A stretch of 64,000 bases of DNA, taken from positions 8,494,001 through 8,558,000 of the forward strand of contig NZ_CP108487.1 of the NCBI RefSeq assembly GCF_036226525.1, written 5' to 3'. The position numbers and the translations under genes were made by a program. The notes below the pieces were generated by a model that worked only from the letters and a program-made list of their open reading frames with translations, had not been told where the DNA came from and searched no databases. Below are positions 9,118 to 17,816 of the stretch, one piece after another. This DNA is from Kribbella sp. NBC_01245. GTDB taxonomy: Bacteria > Actinomycetota > Actinomycetes > Propionibacteriales > Kribbellaceae. Each line of letters begins with the position of its first letter. Positions within the stretch are counted from its first letter, which is position 1.

Positions 9118-11572
9118 CATCGACCTGAGTGAGCTCAGCCCCGCGGAGCAGTTGTCCGCGCTGGGCGAGTTCCGCTTGGGCCGCGATCGGATGGAGGTGC
9201 GCATTCTCGAGGGGGCTGTCGCTTTCGCTGACGGTCATGCCGAGGCGCGGCCGTCGACGGCAGCTGGTGGCGGTGGCCCGGTTGAGGGGTTGCCGGGCAG
9301 GGAGCGGTTGACGGTGTATGGCGGTGAGGGCTGTCCGGAGGTGGGTGAGTTCGTGGCCGCGGACCTGGGCGTGGTGCTGGAGATGTCGTCGGTGGCGGCG
9401 GCGGGCCTGCTGAGTGACGCGCTGGGGTTGCGGCACCGGCTGCCGCGGGTGTGGGCCCGGGTGCTGGCCGGTGAGGCACGGGCGTGGCGGGCCTGCCGGA
9501 TCGCCCGTGCCACCGCGGCCTTGTCGCTGGAAGCCGTCGCGATGGTGGATGCCGCGGTGGAAAAGATCATCAACCGGGTCGGCCCGGACCGGCTGAAAAG
9601 CATCGTGGACGCGGCGATGTGGCGCGCCGACCCCGACCGTGCCCAGGCCCAGGCCGAAGAAATGGCCCGCTCACGCGGTGTCTGGGTGGGCCGATCCGAC
9701 TCCCTGGGCACCAACACCTTGTTCGTGCGGGCCGCGACCGGCGACGTGATCCGAGTCGACGCGACCATCCAGGCACTGGCCGACGCGTTGAAAGTGCTCG
9801 GCGACACCGACTCGGTGGATCGGCGCCGCGCCAAAGCGATCGGCTGGCTAGCCGACCCCGCCGACGCCATCAAACTCCTCCACGCCGCCCGCCACCTCGC
9901 CACCAACCCACCCCACCCAGCTGACAACCCCTCCACAACCACAACCACAACCACAACCACGACCACGACCGGGCATCCAACAGCCAGCGCCGCGTGTGCC
10001 ACGAACCCCACCGCCGATCCGGCACCCACCCCAGCCAGCCACGCGACCGACACCGGCTCAGCCGGGTTCTGGTTAGCCGGATCCCAGTCCGGCGATCAGA
10101 CCGGCGGGCCGGCCGGTCATGCCGACAAGGTGGCCCCGGAGACAGTGGCCCCGGCCAAGGCGGCCGGTCATGCGGACAAGATGGTCGGTCATGCGGACAA
10201 GATGGTCGGTCATGCGGACAAGATGGCCGGTCATGCGGACAAGATGGCCGGTCATGCGGGCAAGGTGGCCCCGACGGCGGCCCGGGACAAGGCGGCCCCG
10301 AAGGAGGTGGCCCCGGAGGAGCGGCGGCTTGGGGACGCGGGTTGGCAATTGGCTGCGGAGGGATGGGACCAGTCCTACATCCCGGATCCCGAACAGCGCG
10401 GGCTGGACGAACCACCACCAGTCGACCAACCGCCACCACCAGACGACCTGGCGGCAGACGGATACCCGCCGCCAGACGGATACCCGTCGCCGGACGGACC
10501 GTTGCCTGGCGTTCCACTGTGGCCCGGCGGCCTGCTGCCGGGCGTGCCGCTGCGGGAGGTGCCGTTGGCGGGCCGGCTGCCTGTGGCTGAAGGCGCGGCG
10601 TTCGATGCGGTCTGGGATGGCGATGAGTTCCGGCGAGGCTCCTTGAGCCGCCTGTTGGCCGAGATCAAGGACCGTGCTCGCACCGATGAGGTGGCCCGAG
10701 CGGGCGGTGGGGCGGCTCGGGTGGAGGTCAAGGTGCACCTGAGCGCCGAGGACCTGACCGCACTTGCCCGCCATGAACGGCCCGCCGGAAGCAACGACGT
10801 CGACGGGAGCACCGGGCCCTACGGGAGCACCGGGGACTACGGGAGCAACGAGAGCGAGGGGAGCACCGGGGACTGCGGGAGCGACGAGAGCGACGGGGGC
10901 ACCGGGGAATACAGGGGCTACGGGGGCAACGAGAGCTACGGGGGCTACGGGAGCGGCAAGGGGGCTGGGGTGATGAGGGTCGAAGGGGTTGGGCCGGTGC
11001 TGGCTTCACTGCTCAAGGAAGTCCTGGGCCATGACAAGGTCGTGCTCAAACCCGTCATCGACCAGCGGGAACGAGTCAGCGTCGACCGGTATGAGATCCC
11101 GGCACGCATCCGCGAACGCGTGTTGATGCGGGACCTGTACTGCGTCTTTCCGTGGTGCAACAGGCGAGCAACTCATTCGATGGACCTCGACCACGTCGTG
11201 CCATACGACAAGGACGGCCCGCCAGGGCAGACCAATACCGCGAACCTCGCGCCATGCTGCCGATACCACCACCGGCTGAAGACCCACGGCGGCTGGAGCT
11301 ACGCCGTACTGGCAGAAGGCACCTATACGTGGACCAGTCCCGAGGGCGCCCGGTTCGTGGTCGACCATACGGGGACTCGAGCAGTCGAGGACGCGGCCGC
11401 GGATGCAGCCGTGGACAGCTGGCCGTTGGCTGAGGTCGATGCGGCGATCGGAGGTCGTGGAGTGCACGTGGCCAGCAGATCAATCCAGTCAGCGGCACCG
11501 GCGCAGCTCAGGAAGCGAAGCAAGTGGCAAGCGAGCCGCAGTCGCCATAGGGAAGTCGTCGCGGATGAGTGA
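9110..11572 (+). CDS. 13E12-repeat (DUF222) HNH endonuclease-like protein, SOS-controlled
   Basis: An 820-residue protein of the actinobacterial 13E12/DUF222 family. Residues 1-270 are the helical DUF222 region. The middle is low complexity: a Thr run, a GHADKM-type repeat, a Pro-rich part and a Gly/Ser-rich part. The HNH nuclease domain lies near residues 678-730: CVFPWC zinc-type pair, DLDHVVPY, NLAPCCRYHHRLK. The ATG at 9110 was chosen because it follows TATAAT by seven bases; eight further codons upstream would lie in the promoter. Members of this family in Mycobacterium belong to the LexA regulon, which fits the operator here. Function in DNA damage is unproven. Confidence 0.88.
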   Translation: MFDIDLSELSPAEQLSALGEFRLGRDRMEVRILEGAVAFADGHAEARPSTAAGGGGPVEGLPGRERLTVYGGEGCPEVGEFVAADLGVVLEMSSVAAAGLLSDALGLRHRLPRVWARVLAGEARAWRACRIARATAALSLEAVAMVDAAVEKIINRVGPDRLKSIVDAAMWRADPDRAQAQAEEMARSRGVWVGRSDSLGTNTLFVRAATGDVIRVDATIQALADALKVLGDTDSVDRRRAKAIGWLADPADAIKLLHAARHLATNPPHPADNPSTTTTTTTTTTTTGHPTASAACATNPTADPAPTPASHATDTGSAGFWLAGSQSGDQTGGPAGHADKVAPETVAPAKAAGHADKMVGHADKMVGHADKMAGHADKMAGHAGKVAPTAARDKAAPKEVAPEERRLGDAGWQLAAEGWDQSYIPDPEQRGLDEPPPVDQPPPPDDLAADGYPPPDGYPSPDGPLPGVPLWPGGLLPGVPLREVPLAGRLPVAEGAAFDAVWDGDEFRRGSLSRLLAEIKDRARTDEVARAGGGAARVEVKVHLSAEDLTALARHERPAGSNDVDGSTGPYGSTGDYGSNESEGSTGDCGSDESDGGTGEYRGYGGNESYGGYGSGKGAGVMRVEGVGPVLASLLKEVLGHDKVVLKPVIDQRERVSVDRYEIPARIRERVLMRDLYCVFPWCNRRATHSMDLDHVVPYDKDGPPGQTNTANLAPCCRYHHRLKTHGGWSYAVLAEGTYTWTSPEGARFVVDHTGTRAVEDAAADAAVDSWPLAEVDAAIGGRGVHVASRSIQSAAPAQLRKRSKWQASRSRHREVVADE
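9933..9970 (+). repeat. Hexanucleotide microsatellite (acaacc/acgacc)
   Basis: About six units of a six-base repeat inside the 13E12 gene encode a run of threonines. Because the unit is a multiple of three, gain or loss of units changes protein length without a frameshift. Confidence 0.85.
10166..10270 (+). repeat. Five tandem 21-bp repeats encoding GHADKM(V/A)
   Basis: Five adjacent in-frame 21-bp units encode GHADKMV twice, GHADKMA twice and a diverged GHAGKVA. A single related unit (GHADKV) lies about 50 bases upstream. The near identity of the copies indicates recent expansion or active homogenisation. Confidence 0.9.
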
Positions 11573-11611
11573 CGTGAGGCGGGGCACGCTGCCCACCCTC
11601 GGGCCGGCGGG

Positions 11612-12079
11612 CTAGGTGCAGGGGGTGATGACAGGGTTGTGGGTCTTGATGGGGTCGGCGACGTCGGTGAGGACGTTGGCTTCGGGGGAGTAGGCGTTGG
11701 GGACGGCCATTTCGAGATAGAGCTTGCGGCCGATGGTGGTGAAGATGACGCCGTTGGGGGCCTCTTGGGCGAACCAGCCGACGCCGTTGACTTCGAAGCA
11801 CTGGGAGGCGGCTTCGGTCATGCCGACGGGTGGGGAGACGCCGCAGGTGAGCTCGATCGGGGGATCGCCGTACGCCGTGGTCAGCGGGCTGACGGGGTCG
11901 GTCTTGCGGCGTTCGCCCTCGGTGATGCGGTCGGGCAGGGCGCTGATCAGCGCGGCGCAGGCGGTCGCGACCTCGGGCGCGGGCGACGGGACGGCGATGC
12001 CGACCGGCCCTGGACTGCACGCGGCCGCGCCGAGGAGGAGCGGCAGCGACAGGCCCAGGGCCGGTAGCGAACGGCGCAC
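11612..12079 (-). CDS. DUF3515-family lipoprotein
   Basis: A 155-residue exported lipoprotein. The signal peptide ends in a lipobox, LLLGAAAC, with the lipidated Cys at position 21. The mature part has conserved paired cysteines (ATACAAL, ELTCGV, SQCFEV, ITPCT) as in the DUF3515 family, which is found in actinobacteria near ddl and thiL, matching this context. The function is unknown; an envelope role is inferred. It lies two bases from the Lrp-type gene that precedes it on the same strand. Confidence 0.8.
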   Translation of the reverse strand: MRRSLPALGLSLPLLLGAAACSPGPVGIAVPSPAPEVATACAALISALPDRITEGERRKTDPVSPLTTAYGDPPIELTCGVSPPVGMTEAASQCFEVNGVGWFAQEAPNGVIFTTIGRKLYLEMAVPNAYSPEANVLTDVADPIKTHNPVITPCT

Positions 12080-12081
12080 CG

Positions 12082-12315
12082 TCAGATGTGCACTACCGGG
12101 CAGGTCAGCGTGCGGGTGATACCGGGAACGTTCTGGACCCGGGCCACCACCAGCTTGCCGAGTTCGTCGACGTTGCGGGCCTCGGCTCGCACGATCACGT
12201 CGTACGGACCGGTGACGTCCTCGGCCAGGGTCACGCCCTGTACCTCGGCGATCTGCTGCGCCACGTCGGCCGCCTTGCCGACCTCGGTCTGGATCAGGAT
12301 GTAGGCCTGGACCAC
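12082..12315 (-). CDS. Stand-alone Lrp/AsnC ligand-binding (RAM) domain protein
   Basis: About 77 residues forming only the effector-binding RAM domain of Lrp/AsnC regulators (VQAYILIQTEVGKA, GPYDVIVRAEA, PGITRTLTCPVV). There is no DNA-binding domain. The GTG giving MVQAYIL was preferred because homologues start there and GGAG lies nine bases upstream; two GTGs slightly upstream are possible. Such proteins can assemble with full Lrp regulators and sense amino acids. It is conserved beside thiL in actinobacteria. Confidence 0.82.
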   Translation of the reverse strand: MVQAYILIQTEVGKAADVAQQIAEVQGVTLAEDVTGPYDVIVRAEARNVDELGKLVVARVQNVPGITRTLTCPVVHI

Positions 12316-12512
12316 CACGTCGTTCTCCACTCAGTCGTCCTCAGCGGGGCCCCTGGCACCGCTCAGCCCACCGCTCAGAACTGCCTGACGGTACTGCCGA
12401 TGCCCGAGGCGTACTCTTCGTTGCGCGATCACGCTACCTCGTGGACCCGGTCGCCGGAAGTTTGCCCGGCCCGGCGGACTAGAGTGCCTGGCTGGCGATC
12501 GGAGGGCTGAAC

Positions 12513-13475
12513 GTGAACGAGACCGTGGGCGGCATCGGCGAATTCGGGCTGATCGAGGCCGTCACGAAGGGCTATCGCCAGGGCGCGGAAGTGCTGGTGG
12601 GGCCTGGTGATGACGCTGCCGTGGTGGCGGTTCCGGACGGCCGGATGGTGATCACCACCGACCTCCTGATCGAGGGGCGGCACTTCCGGCAGGACTGGTC
12701 GTCGGCGTACGACGTGGGGCGTAAGGCCGCCGCGCAGAACCTGTCCGATATCGCGGCGATGGGTGCGCGGCCGACGTCGCTTGTGGTGGGACTGGGGATG
12801 CCCTCGGACCTGTCGAGCGAGTGGGTGACGGAACTGGCCCGCGGATTGCAAGACGAGGGCGAGGCGCTCGAGGTCAGCGTGGTGGGCGGCGACATGGTGC
12901 AGTCCGACAAGGTCGTCGTCTCGGTGACCGCTTTCGGGACGCTCGATGGGCGCGAGCCCGTGCTGCGGTCCGGCGCGCGTCCGGGCGATGAGGTGGCGCT
13001 GGCCGGACGGCTGGGGTGGGCCGAGGCCGGGTACGCCGTACTGACGAGGGGGTTTCGGTCACCTCGGGCCGTTGTGGAGGCGCATCGGAGGCCGTTACCG
13101 CCTTATGAGCAAGGGCCGATCGCGGCGATGGCGGGGGCCTCGTCGATGTGCGATGTGAGTGATGGGTTGTTGTCCGACCTGGGGCATATCGCGACGGCCA
13201 GTCAGGTTGTGATCGACGTACGGTCGGCGGCGCTGGCTATCCCCGAGCCACTGCAAGCGGTCGCGGCGGCCACCGGGTTGGAGGCCCTCTCGTTCGTGTT
13301 GACCGGGGGCGACGACAACGCGCTGGTGGCGACTTTCGAGCCGGCGGACGTGCCCATCGGCTGGACCGTGATCGGGACGGTTGCCGAGGGCAATGACAAC
13401 CAGCCGCCGGGTACCGTGACAGTGGACGGTGAGGCGTATGAGGGTGCCACCGGCCACGCACATTTCAGGAGCTGA
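12513..13475 (+). CDS. thiL: Thiamine-monophosphate kinase
   Basis: Phosphorylates thiamine monophosphate to the active diphosphate with ATP. It has 320 residues, typical for the family. Signatures: GPGDDAAVV and TTDLLIEGRHF at the N-terminus (metal-binding aspartates), RKAAAQNLSDIAAMGA, SVVGGDMVQSD, and CDVSDGLLSDLGHIA. The GTG start follows GGAGG. It is followed with one base spacing by thiD, so the two form a thiamine operon. No TPP riboswitch was seen upstream. Confidence 0.95.
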   Translation: MNETVGGIGEFGLIEAVTKGYRQGAEVLVGPGDDAAVVAVPDGRMVITTDLLIEGRHFRQDWSSAYDVGRKAAAQNLSDIAAMGARPTSLVVGLGMPSDLSSEWVTELARGLQDEGEALEVSVVGGDMVQSDKVVVSVTAFGTLDGREPVLRSGARPGDEVALAGRLGWAEAGYAVLTRGFRSPRAVVEAHRRPLPPYEQGPIAAMAGASSMCDVSDGLLSDLGHIATASQVVIDVRSAALAIPEPLQAVAAATGLEALSFVLTGGDDNALVATFEPADVPIGWTVIGTVAEGNDNQPPGTVTVDGEAYEGATGHAHFRS

Positions 13476-13476
13476 C

Positions 13477-14277
13477 ATGACACCACGTCGCGTATTGACC
13501 GTGGCAGGGTCCGACTCCGGCGGCGGTGCCGGGATCCAGGCCGACCTCAAGGCGATGCTGGCCACCGGCGTGCACGGGATGAGCGTCATCACCGCCATCA
13601 CCGCCCAGAACAGCATCGGGGTGCAGGGCGCGTGGGAGTTGCCGGCCGACCAGGTGCGGGCGCAGTTCCGCAGTGTGGTGGACGACATCGGCGTCGACGC
13701 GGTCAAAACCGGCATGCTGGCCTCGGCCGCGATGGTCCGGGTCGTTGCCGAACTGTTGCGAAGCCTGCCCGAGAACACCCCGGTCATCGTCGACCCGGTA
13801 TCGGTCTCGAAGCACGGCGACGCCTTGCTGGCCGCTGACGCGATGGAGGCATTGCGCGAGGAGATCGTGCCCCTGGCCACCGTGTTGACCCCGAATCTCA
13901 CCGAGCTCGGCCCGGTGGCGGGTATGGAGATCAACGGCCTGGATGACCGGGAGCTGGCGGCCAAGCGGCTGCTGGAAGCCGGTGCCACTTGGGTGCTGGT
14001 CAAGGGTGGGCACGACGCGGGGGATACGTCGGTCGACGTGCTGCATGGCGACGGCTTTCGGGAAGAGTTCAGTGCGCCGCGTGCCGATAACCGGCATACC
14101 CATGGCACGGGTTGTACGTTGGCGAGTTCGATCGCGTCGTACGTCGCGCAGGGGCAGAGCGTGCCCGAGGCGGTGGCGAGCGCGAAGCAGTACATCAGTG
14201 GGGCCGTGCATGCCGGTTTCCCGCTCGGTGCCGGGATCGGCCCGGTGGATCACGCGTGGCGATGGAGGGGTTTGTGA
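13477..14277 (+). CDS. thiD: Hydroxymethylpyrimidine/phosphomethylpyrimidine kinase
   Basis: Phosphorylates HMP and HMP-phosphate for the pyrimidine half of thiamine. It has 266 residues. Seen are VAGSDSGGGAGIQADLK at the N-terminus, MSVITAITAQNS, VIVDPVSVSKHGDALL and the ribokinase-type end HTHGTGCTLASSIA with the catalytic region. AGGAG inside the thiL end precedes the ATG. Its TGA overlaps the following GTG by three bases, so the DinB gene is translationally coupled. Confidence 0.95.
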   Translation: MTPRRVLTVAGSDSGGGAGIQADLKAMLATGVHGMSVITAITAQNSIGVQGAWELPADQVRAQFRSVVDDIGVDAVKTGMLASAAMVRVVAELLRSLPENTPVIVDPVSVSKHGDALLAADAMEALREEIVPLATVLTPNLTELGPVAGMEINGLDDRELAAKRLLEAGATWVLVKGGHDAGDTSVDVLHGDGFREEFSAPRADNRHTHGTGCTLASSIASYVAQGQSVPEAVASAKQYISGAVHAGFPLGAGIGPVDHAWRWRGL

Positions 14278-14894
14278 AACGGCAGCCGCCGGTCGAGGGT
14301 GTCTGTGGGGAGTGCGGGTTCGACTACGACGCGGGCCAGTTGCACCCGGTGGTGACGACGCTGGTGCGTCAGGCCGCCGAGGCCGGGATGAAGCTCACGT
14401 CGGCGGCGGCGGATCCGGGGCCCGAGTTCGTCCGCCTCAGGCCCGAGCCGGAGGTGTGGTCCGCCATCGAGTACGCGTGCCACGTGCGCGACGTACTGGA
14501 AGTGCAGCGGAAGCGGATCGCCCAGGCGTTGGTGGAGTACCGCCCGACCTGGGCGCCGATGGACCGCAAGGGTCGGGTCAGCCAGGAGAAGTATGAGCTG
14601 CAGGATCCGAACCAGGTAGCGGTGGCGATCATCCGCTTCGCGCAGGAGTTCGGCGCGGCGGCGAAGGCGCTGACGCCCGAGCAGCAGCAGATCCGCGGGC
14701 TCTACAACTACCCGGTGGTGATGCCGCGCACGCTCGACTGGGTCATCCGCCACACCGCTCACGAGATCCAGCACCACAAGCACGACATCGTCACCGTGCT
14801 CGCCCGCGTCACCCCGCCGCCGAAGCCCAAACCCGAGCCTCAGCCAGAAGCTTTGAAGTCAGAGGAGCCCGTAGCCACGCAGGAGATCGCGTAG
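14274..14894 (+). CDS. DinB-like protein
   Basis: About 206 residues of the DinB/YfiT-like four-helix fold. Possible metal histidines are CHVRDV near the middle and HTAHEIQHHKHD late in the protein. An N-terminal CGECG pair may bind zinc. The GTG start overlaps the thiD stop and follows GGAGGGG. The family includes thiol-dependent transferases and many uncharacterised members; no substrate can be given. The C-terminal 20 residues are Pro/Lys/Glu-rich. Its end overlaps the end of the convergent HAD gene by 36 bases. Confidence 0.7.
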   Translation: MKRQPPVEGVCGECGFDYDAGQLHPVVTTLVRQAAEAGMKLTSAAADPGPEFVRLRPEPEVWSAIEYACHVRDVLEVQRKRIAQALVEYRPTWAPMDRKGRVSQEKYELQDPNQVAVAIIRFAQEFGAAAKALTPEQQQIRGLYNYPVVMPRTLDWVIRHTAHEIQHHKHDIVTVLARVTPPPKPKPEPQPEALKSEEPVATQEIA

Positions 14895-15473
14895 CACCGG
14901 AACACCCAGCTCCAGGTCGAAGTGCTCCGCGTGGATGCCGATCGACTCGGCTCCCGCGACGTTGTCGAAGTTGTCGTCGATGAAGAGTACGGCGTCCGCG
15001 GGCCGGCCGATCGCGTCCAAAATGCGGCGAAAGTACTCCGGATCGGGCTTCGAGACGCCCAGATCGCACGAGTAGAAGGTCTGGTCGAACCAGTCGCCGT
15101 AGTGCCGCTCCTCGTGCATGATCATCCGCCGGAACGACTGCTGGTTCGTCGCCAGATGGCAGCCGACGCCGCCCGCGCGAAGCTCCTGGATGATCTCGAT
15201 CACCTCCGGCACGGACTCGAAGTGGCGCCACAGCTCGAGCACCTCGGACACCTCGGCCGTGCTGTTCGAGCGGGCCAGCACCTCGGCGATGGCGTCGGCG
15301 AAATCGCCCTTGCCCATGATCGACGGCAGCTCGGACGCCATCAGCTCGAGAATGAAGTCGTCGGGGTTCTGCCCGGGGCCCGCGAAGGTGGCCAGGGCGG
15401 CCCGCCAGTCAACGGTCGGACGTTGCAGGACACCATCGGCGTCGAAGAGGACGGCGGCAGGGGGAGTCGGCAT
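14859..15473 (-). CDS. HAD-superfamily hydrolase
   Basis: A 204-residue phosphatase-like protein. HAD motif I is LFDADGVLQ, motif II is LATNQQS, the motif III lysine is in LGVSKPDPEYF, and motif IV is FIDDNFDN. The ATG giving MPTPPAAVLF was preferred to a TTG four codons upstream. It probably dephosphorylates a small metabolite; the substrate is unknown. Confidence 0.85.
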   Translation of the reverse strand: MPTPPAAVLFDADGVLQRPTVDWRAALATFAGPGQNPDDFILELMASELPSIMGKGDFADAIAEVLARSNSTAEVSEVLELWRHFESVPEVIEIIQELRAGGVGCHLATNQQSFRRMIMHEERHYGDWFDQTFYSCDLGVSKPDPEYFRRILDAIGRPADAVLFIDDNFDNVAGAESIGIHAEHFDLELGVPVLRDLLRGYGLL

Positions 15474-15559
15474 ACGACCATCCAACCAGACCGAAATCGG
15501 TCGGCGCCGGGGGCTTGACCGGTTCAGTAGGAATGCGCTTACCTAGACCAGGTCGAACA

Positions 15560-15577
15560 TTTGTTACCGCCAACAAA
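15560..15577. promoter_or_regulatory. Inverted repeat upstream of the sugar ABC importer
   Basis: TTTGTT and AACAAA separated by six bases, 30 bases before the start of the substrate-binding lipoprotein. This is a possible operator for a sugar-responsive repressor. No regulator gene is adjacent, so the protein that binds is unknown. Confidence 0.35.
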
Positions 15578-15607
15578 CACGATCCGACAGGTGGGTGGCG
15601 TTGCGTC

Positions 15608-16882
15608 ATGACCTTGTCCCGTAGAGGTTTTCTAGGCCTGAGTGCCGCTGCAGCAGCGGCCGGCCTGACCGGATGTGGCTCCCGAAGTTCGCTCGGCGCG
15701 ACCGACGAGCTGACCATGTGGACCTGGACCGGCTCGGTGAACGACGGCCTGATCGAGCAGGCGTCCAAGGCCATTCAAGGCTCGGACAAACGCCTGCTGA
15801 TGACCAGGATCGGCAGCGACTACAAGACCAAGGTGCTGACCTCGCTGGCCGGTAAGTCCCTGGTCCCGGACATCGTCGCGATGAACGACGACGTCGCGAC
15901 GTACTTCCCGAATGCGGACCAGTTCATCGACCTGCATACGCTCGGCGCCGACGACCTGAAGAGCCAGTACCTCGAGTGGAAGTGGAAGCTCGGCATCACC
16001 CCGGAGAACCGGATGATGGCCTTCCCGATGGACACAGGTCCTACCGCGCTCTTCTACCGGCGCGACAAGTTCGAGAAGGCCAATCTCCCCACCGAGCCGC
16101 TAGACGTGGCCGAGGCGGCGTCTGACTGGGATAGCTACATAGAGCTCGGTAAGAAGCTCAAGAAGGCTGTGCCGGGTTCTGTCCTCACGGACAACATCGC
16201 CAGCGCCTACCGCTACGGCCTCTCCCAACAGCGGCAGCGGTACATGACGCCCGACGGCCAGTACATCGGCAACGGCGACCACATCCGCCAGGTTTGGGAC
16301 ACCTCCTGTCGCGTCATCAAGGAAGGCCTCTCGGCGAACGCTCAGGAGGACACGACCGACGTGGACGCCGTCGTCAACAACGGCAGGCTCGCCGCGTTCA
16401 TCGGTGCCGTGTGGTGGGCCCAGCTCGGTCCCAAGAACGCCGCGCCGGAGACCAAGGGCAACTGGCGGGTCTGCGCGACACCCGGTGGTGCCGGCAACCG
16501 TGGCGGCTCATTCCTCGCGATCACCAAGTACTGCAAGGACCCGGAGGCCGCGTTCGCCTTCATCAGCTGGCTGGAGAGCGCGAAGAACCAGGCGCAGGCG
16601 TTCCTCGATCCCTCGCTCTTCCCGTCCACCCCGGCGACGTACGAGGATCCGTTGCTCAACGAGCCCGACCCGTTCTTCGGCGGCCAGCGCATCGTGGACG
16701 TCTTCGGCGAATCCGCGAAGGCCTATCCCGGCACTTACTTCAGCCCGTACGACTCCATCATCGGCACGCCGCTCGTGGCGGAGCTGGTGAACGTGGAGGT
16801 CGGCAGCAAGACGCCGGACCAGGCCTGGCGCGACGGCCAGGCGCGGGTCGAACGCGAACTCACCCGAGTGGGGGCGATCTGA
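15608..16882 (+). CDS. Carbohydrate ABC transporter substrate-binding lipoprotein
   Basis: A 424-residue extracellular solute-binding protein, family 1 type. The N-terminus has a twin-arginine-like SRRGFLGLS followed by a lipobox LTGC with Cys23, so it is probably exported and lipid-anchored. Downstream features are typical of sugar binders (WTWTGS, FPMDTGPTALFYRRDKF, WLESAKN). It starts an operon with two permeases and a Gfo/aldo-keto fusion enzyme. No ATPase gene is present, so a shared MsiK-type ATPase is probably used. The ATG was chosen because the signal peptide begins there. Confidence 0.92.
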   Translation: MTLSRRGFLGLSAAAAAAGLTGCGSRSSLGATDELTMWTWTGSVNDGLIEQASKAIQGSDKRLLMTRIGSDYKTKVLTSLAGKSLVPDIVAMNDDVATYFPNADQFIDLHTLGADDLKSQYLEWKWKLGITPENRMMAFPMDTGPTALFYRRDKFEKANLPTEPLDVAEAASDWDSYIELGKKLKKAVPGSVLTDNIASAYRYGLSQQRQRYMTPDGQYIGNGDHIRQVWDTSCRVIKEGLSANAQEDTTDVDAVVNNGRLAAFIGAVWWAQLGPKNAAPETKGNWRVCATPGGAGNRGGSFLAITKYCKDPEAAFAFISWLESAKNQAQAFLDPSLFPSTPATYEDPLLNEPDPFFGGQRIVDVFGESAKAYPGTYFSPYDSIIGTPLVAELVNVEVGSKTPDQAWRDGQARVERELTRVGAI

Positions 16883-16883
16883 T

Positions 16884-17816
16884 ATGGCCGTCGAAGCCCT
16901 GCCGGCGACAGCTGTCAGCACCACGCCGGACCATGAACCTCAAGGCCGCTTCAAGAAGTTCCTGCCCCAGTACGTCGCGATCTCGCCGTTCTTCGTGTTG
17001 TTCGCGATCTTCGGCGCGTTCCCGGTGTTGTTCTCGATCTACATCTCGTTCCACTCATGGAACGGCATCGGCGAGATGAAGTGGGTCGGCCTCGAGCAGT
17101 ACACCTACCTCTTCACCGATCCCCAGTTCTGGGCCGCGATCGGCAACACCCTCATCATCTGGGTGCTCTCGACCGTGCCGATGCTCTTCCTGGCTCTGGT
17201 GATCGCGAACGCCCTGCACAACACCGTGCGGTTCCGCGGCTTCTACCGGGTGGCGTACTTCATCCCGAACATCACCTCGGTGGTAGCCGTGACGATGGTC
17301 TTCGGCTCTATCTTCAGCAATAACTTCGGCCTGCTGAACGCCTTCCTGCAATCCGTAGGCCTCAACAAGATCGAGTGGCTGAGTCAGCCTTGGGGTATCC
17401 AGGTCGCCATCGCGTCGATCGTCACCTGGCGCTGGGTCGGCTACAACGCGATCATCTTCCTAGCGGGCCTTCAGGCGATCTCTGCCGACGTATACGAGGC
17501 CGCCAAGGTCGACGGCGCTTCAAGCGTGCAGACGTTCTTCCGGATCACCGTGCCGATGTTGCGCCCGGTCATCCTCTTCACGGCTATCACGTCGACTATT
17601 GGCGGCCTGCAGATCTTCACCGAGTCGCAAGTCCTACTGGGCGATACCGGCGGCCCAGGCGGCGCAGGTACAACGATCGTCACCTACCTCTACAAGAGCG
17701 CGTTCGTGGACAACCAGTTCGGGTACGGCGCTGCCGTCGGCTGGGCGTTGTTCGTCCTGATCGCGTTGTTCTCGATCATCAACTGGCGACTCGTCGGTGG
17801 ACGGGAGAAGAGCTGA
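16884..17816 (+). CDS. Sugar ABC transporter permease (MalF/UgpA type)
   Basis: A 310-residue inner-membrane permease with about six transmembrane helices, the first at FVLFAIFGAFPVLFSIYISF. The EAA loop that contacts the ATPase is EAAKVDGASSVQTFFRITVP. It begins one base after the lipoprotein stop and its TGA overlaps the next ATG by one base. It forms the pore with the second permease. Confidence 0.93.
   Translation: MAVEALPATAVSTTPDHEPQGRFKKFLPQYVAISPFFVLFAIFGAFPVLFSIYISFHSWNGIGEMKWVGLEQYTYLFTDPQFWAAIGNTLIIWVLSTVPMLFLALVIANALHNTVRFRGFYRVAYFIPNITSVVAVTMVFGSIFSNNFGLLNAFLQSVGLNKIEWLSQPWGIQVAIASIVTWRWVGYNAIIFLAGLQAISADVYEAAKVDGASSVQTFFRITVPMLRPVILFTAITSTIGGLQIFTESQVLLGDTGGPGGAGTTIVTYLYKSAFVDNQFGYGAAVGWALFVLIALFSIINWRLVGGREKS

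Noticed and set aside
9110..11572. 13E12 gene as a mobile element
   Set aside because: The repeat-family name suggests mobility, but no terminal repeats, target duplication or transposase were seen.
15553..15568. LexA-like TCGAAC-N4-GTTACC before the sugar importer
   Set aside because: Only the left half fits; the right half has several mismatches, and a sugar operon is an unlikely SOS target.
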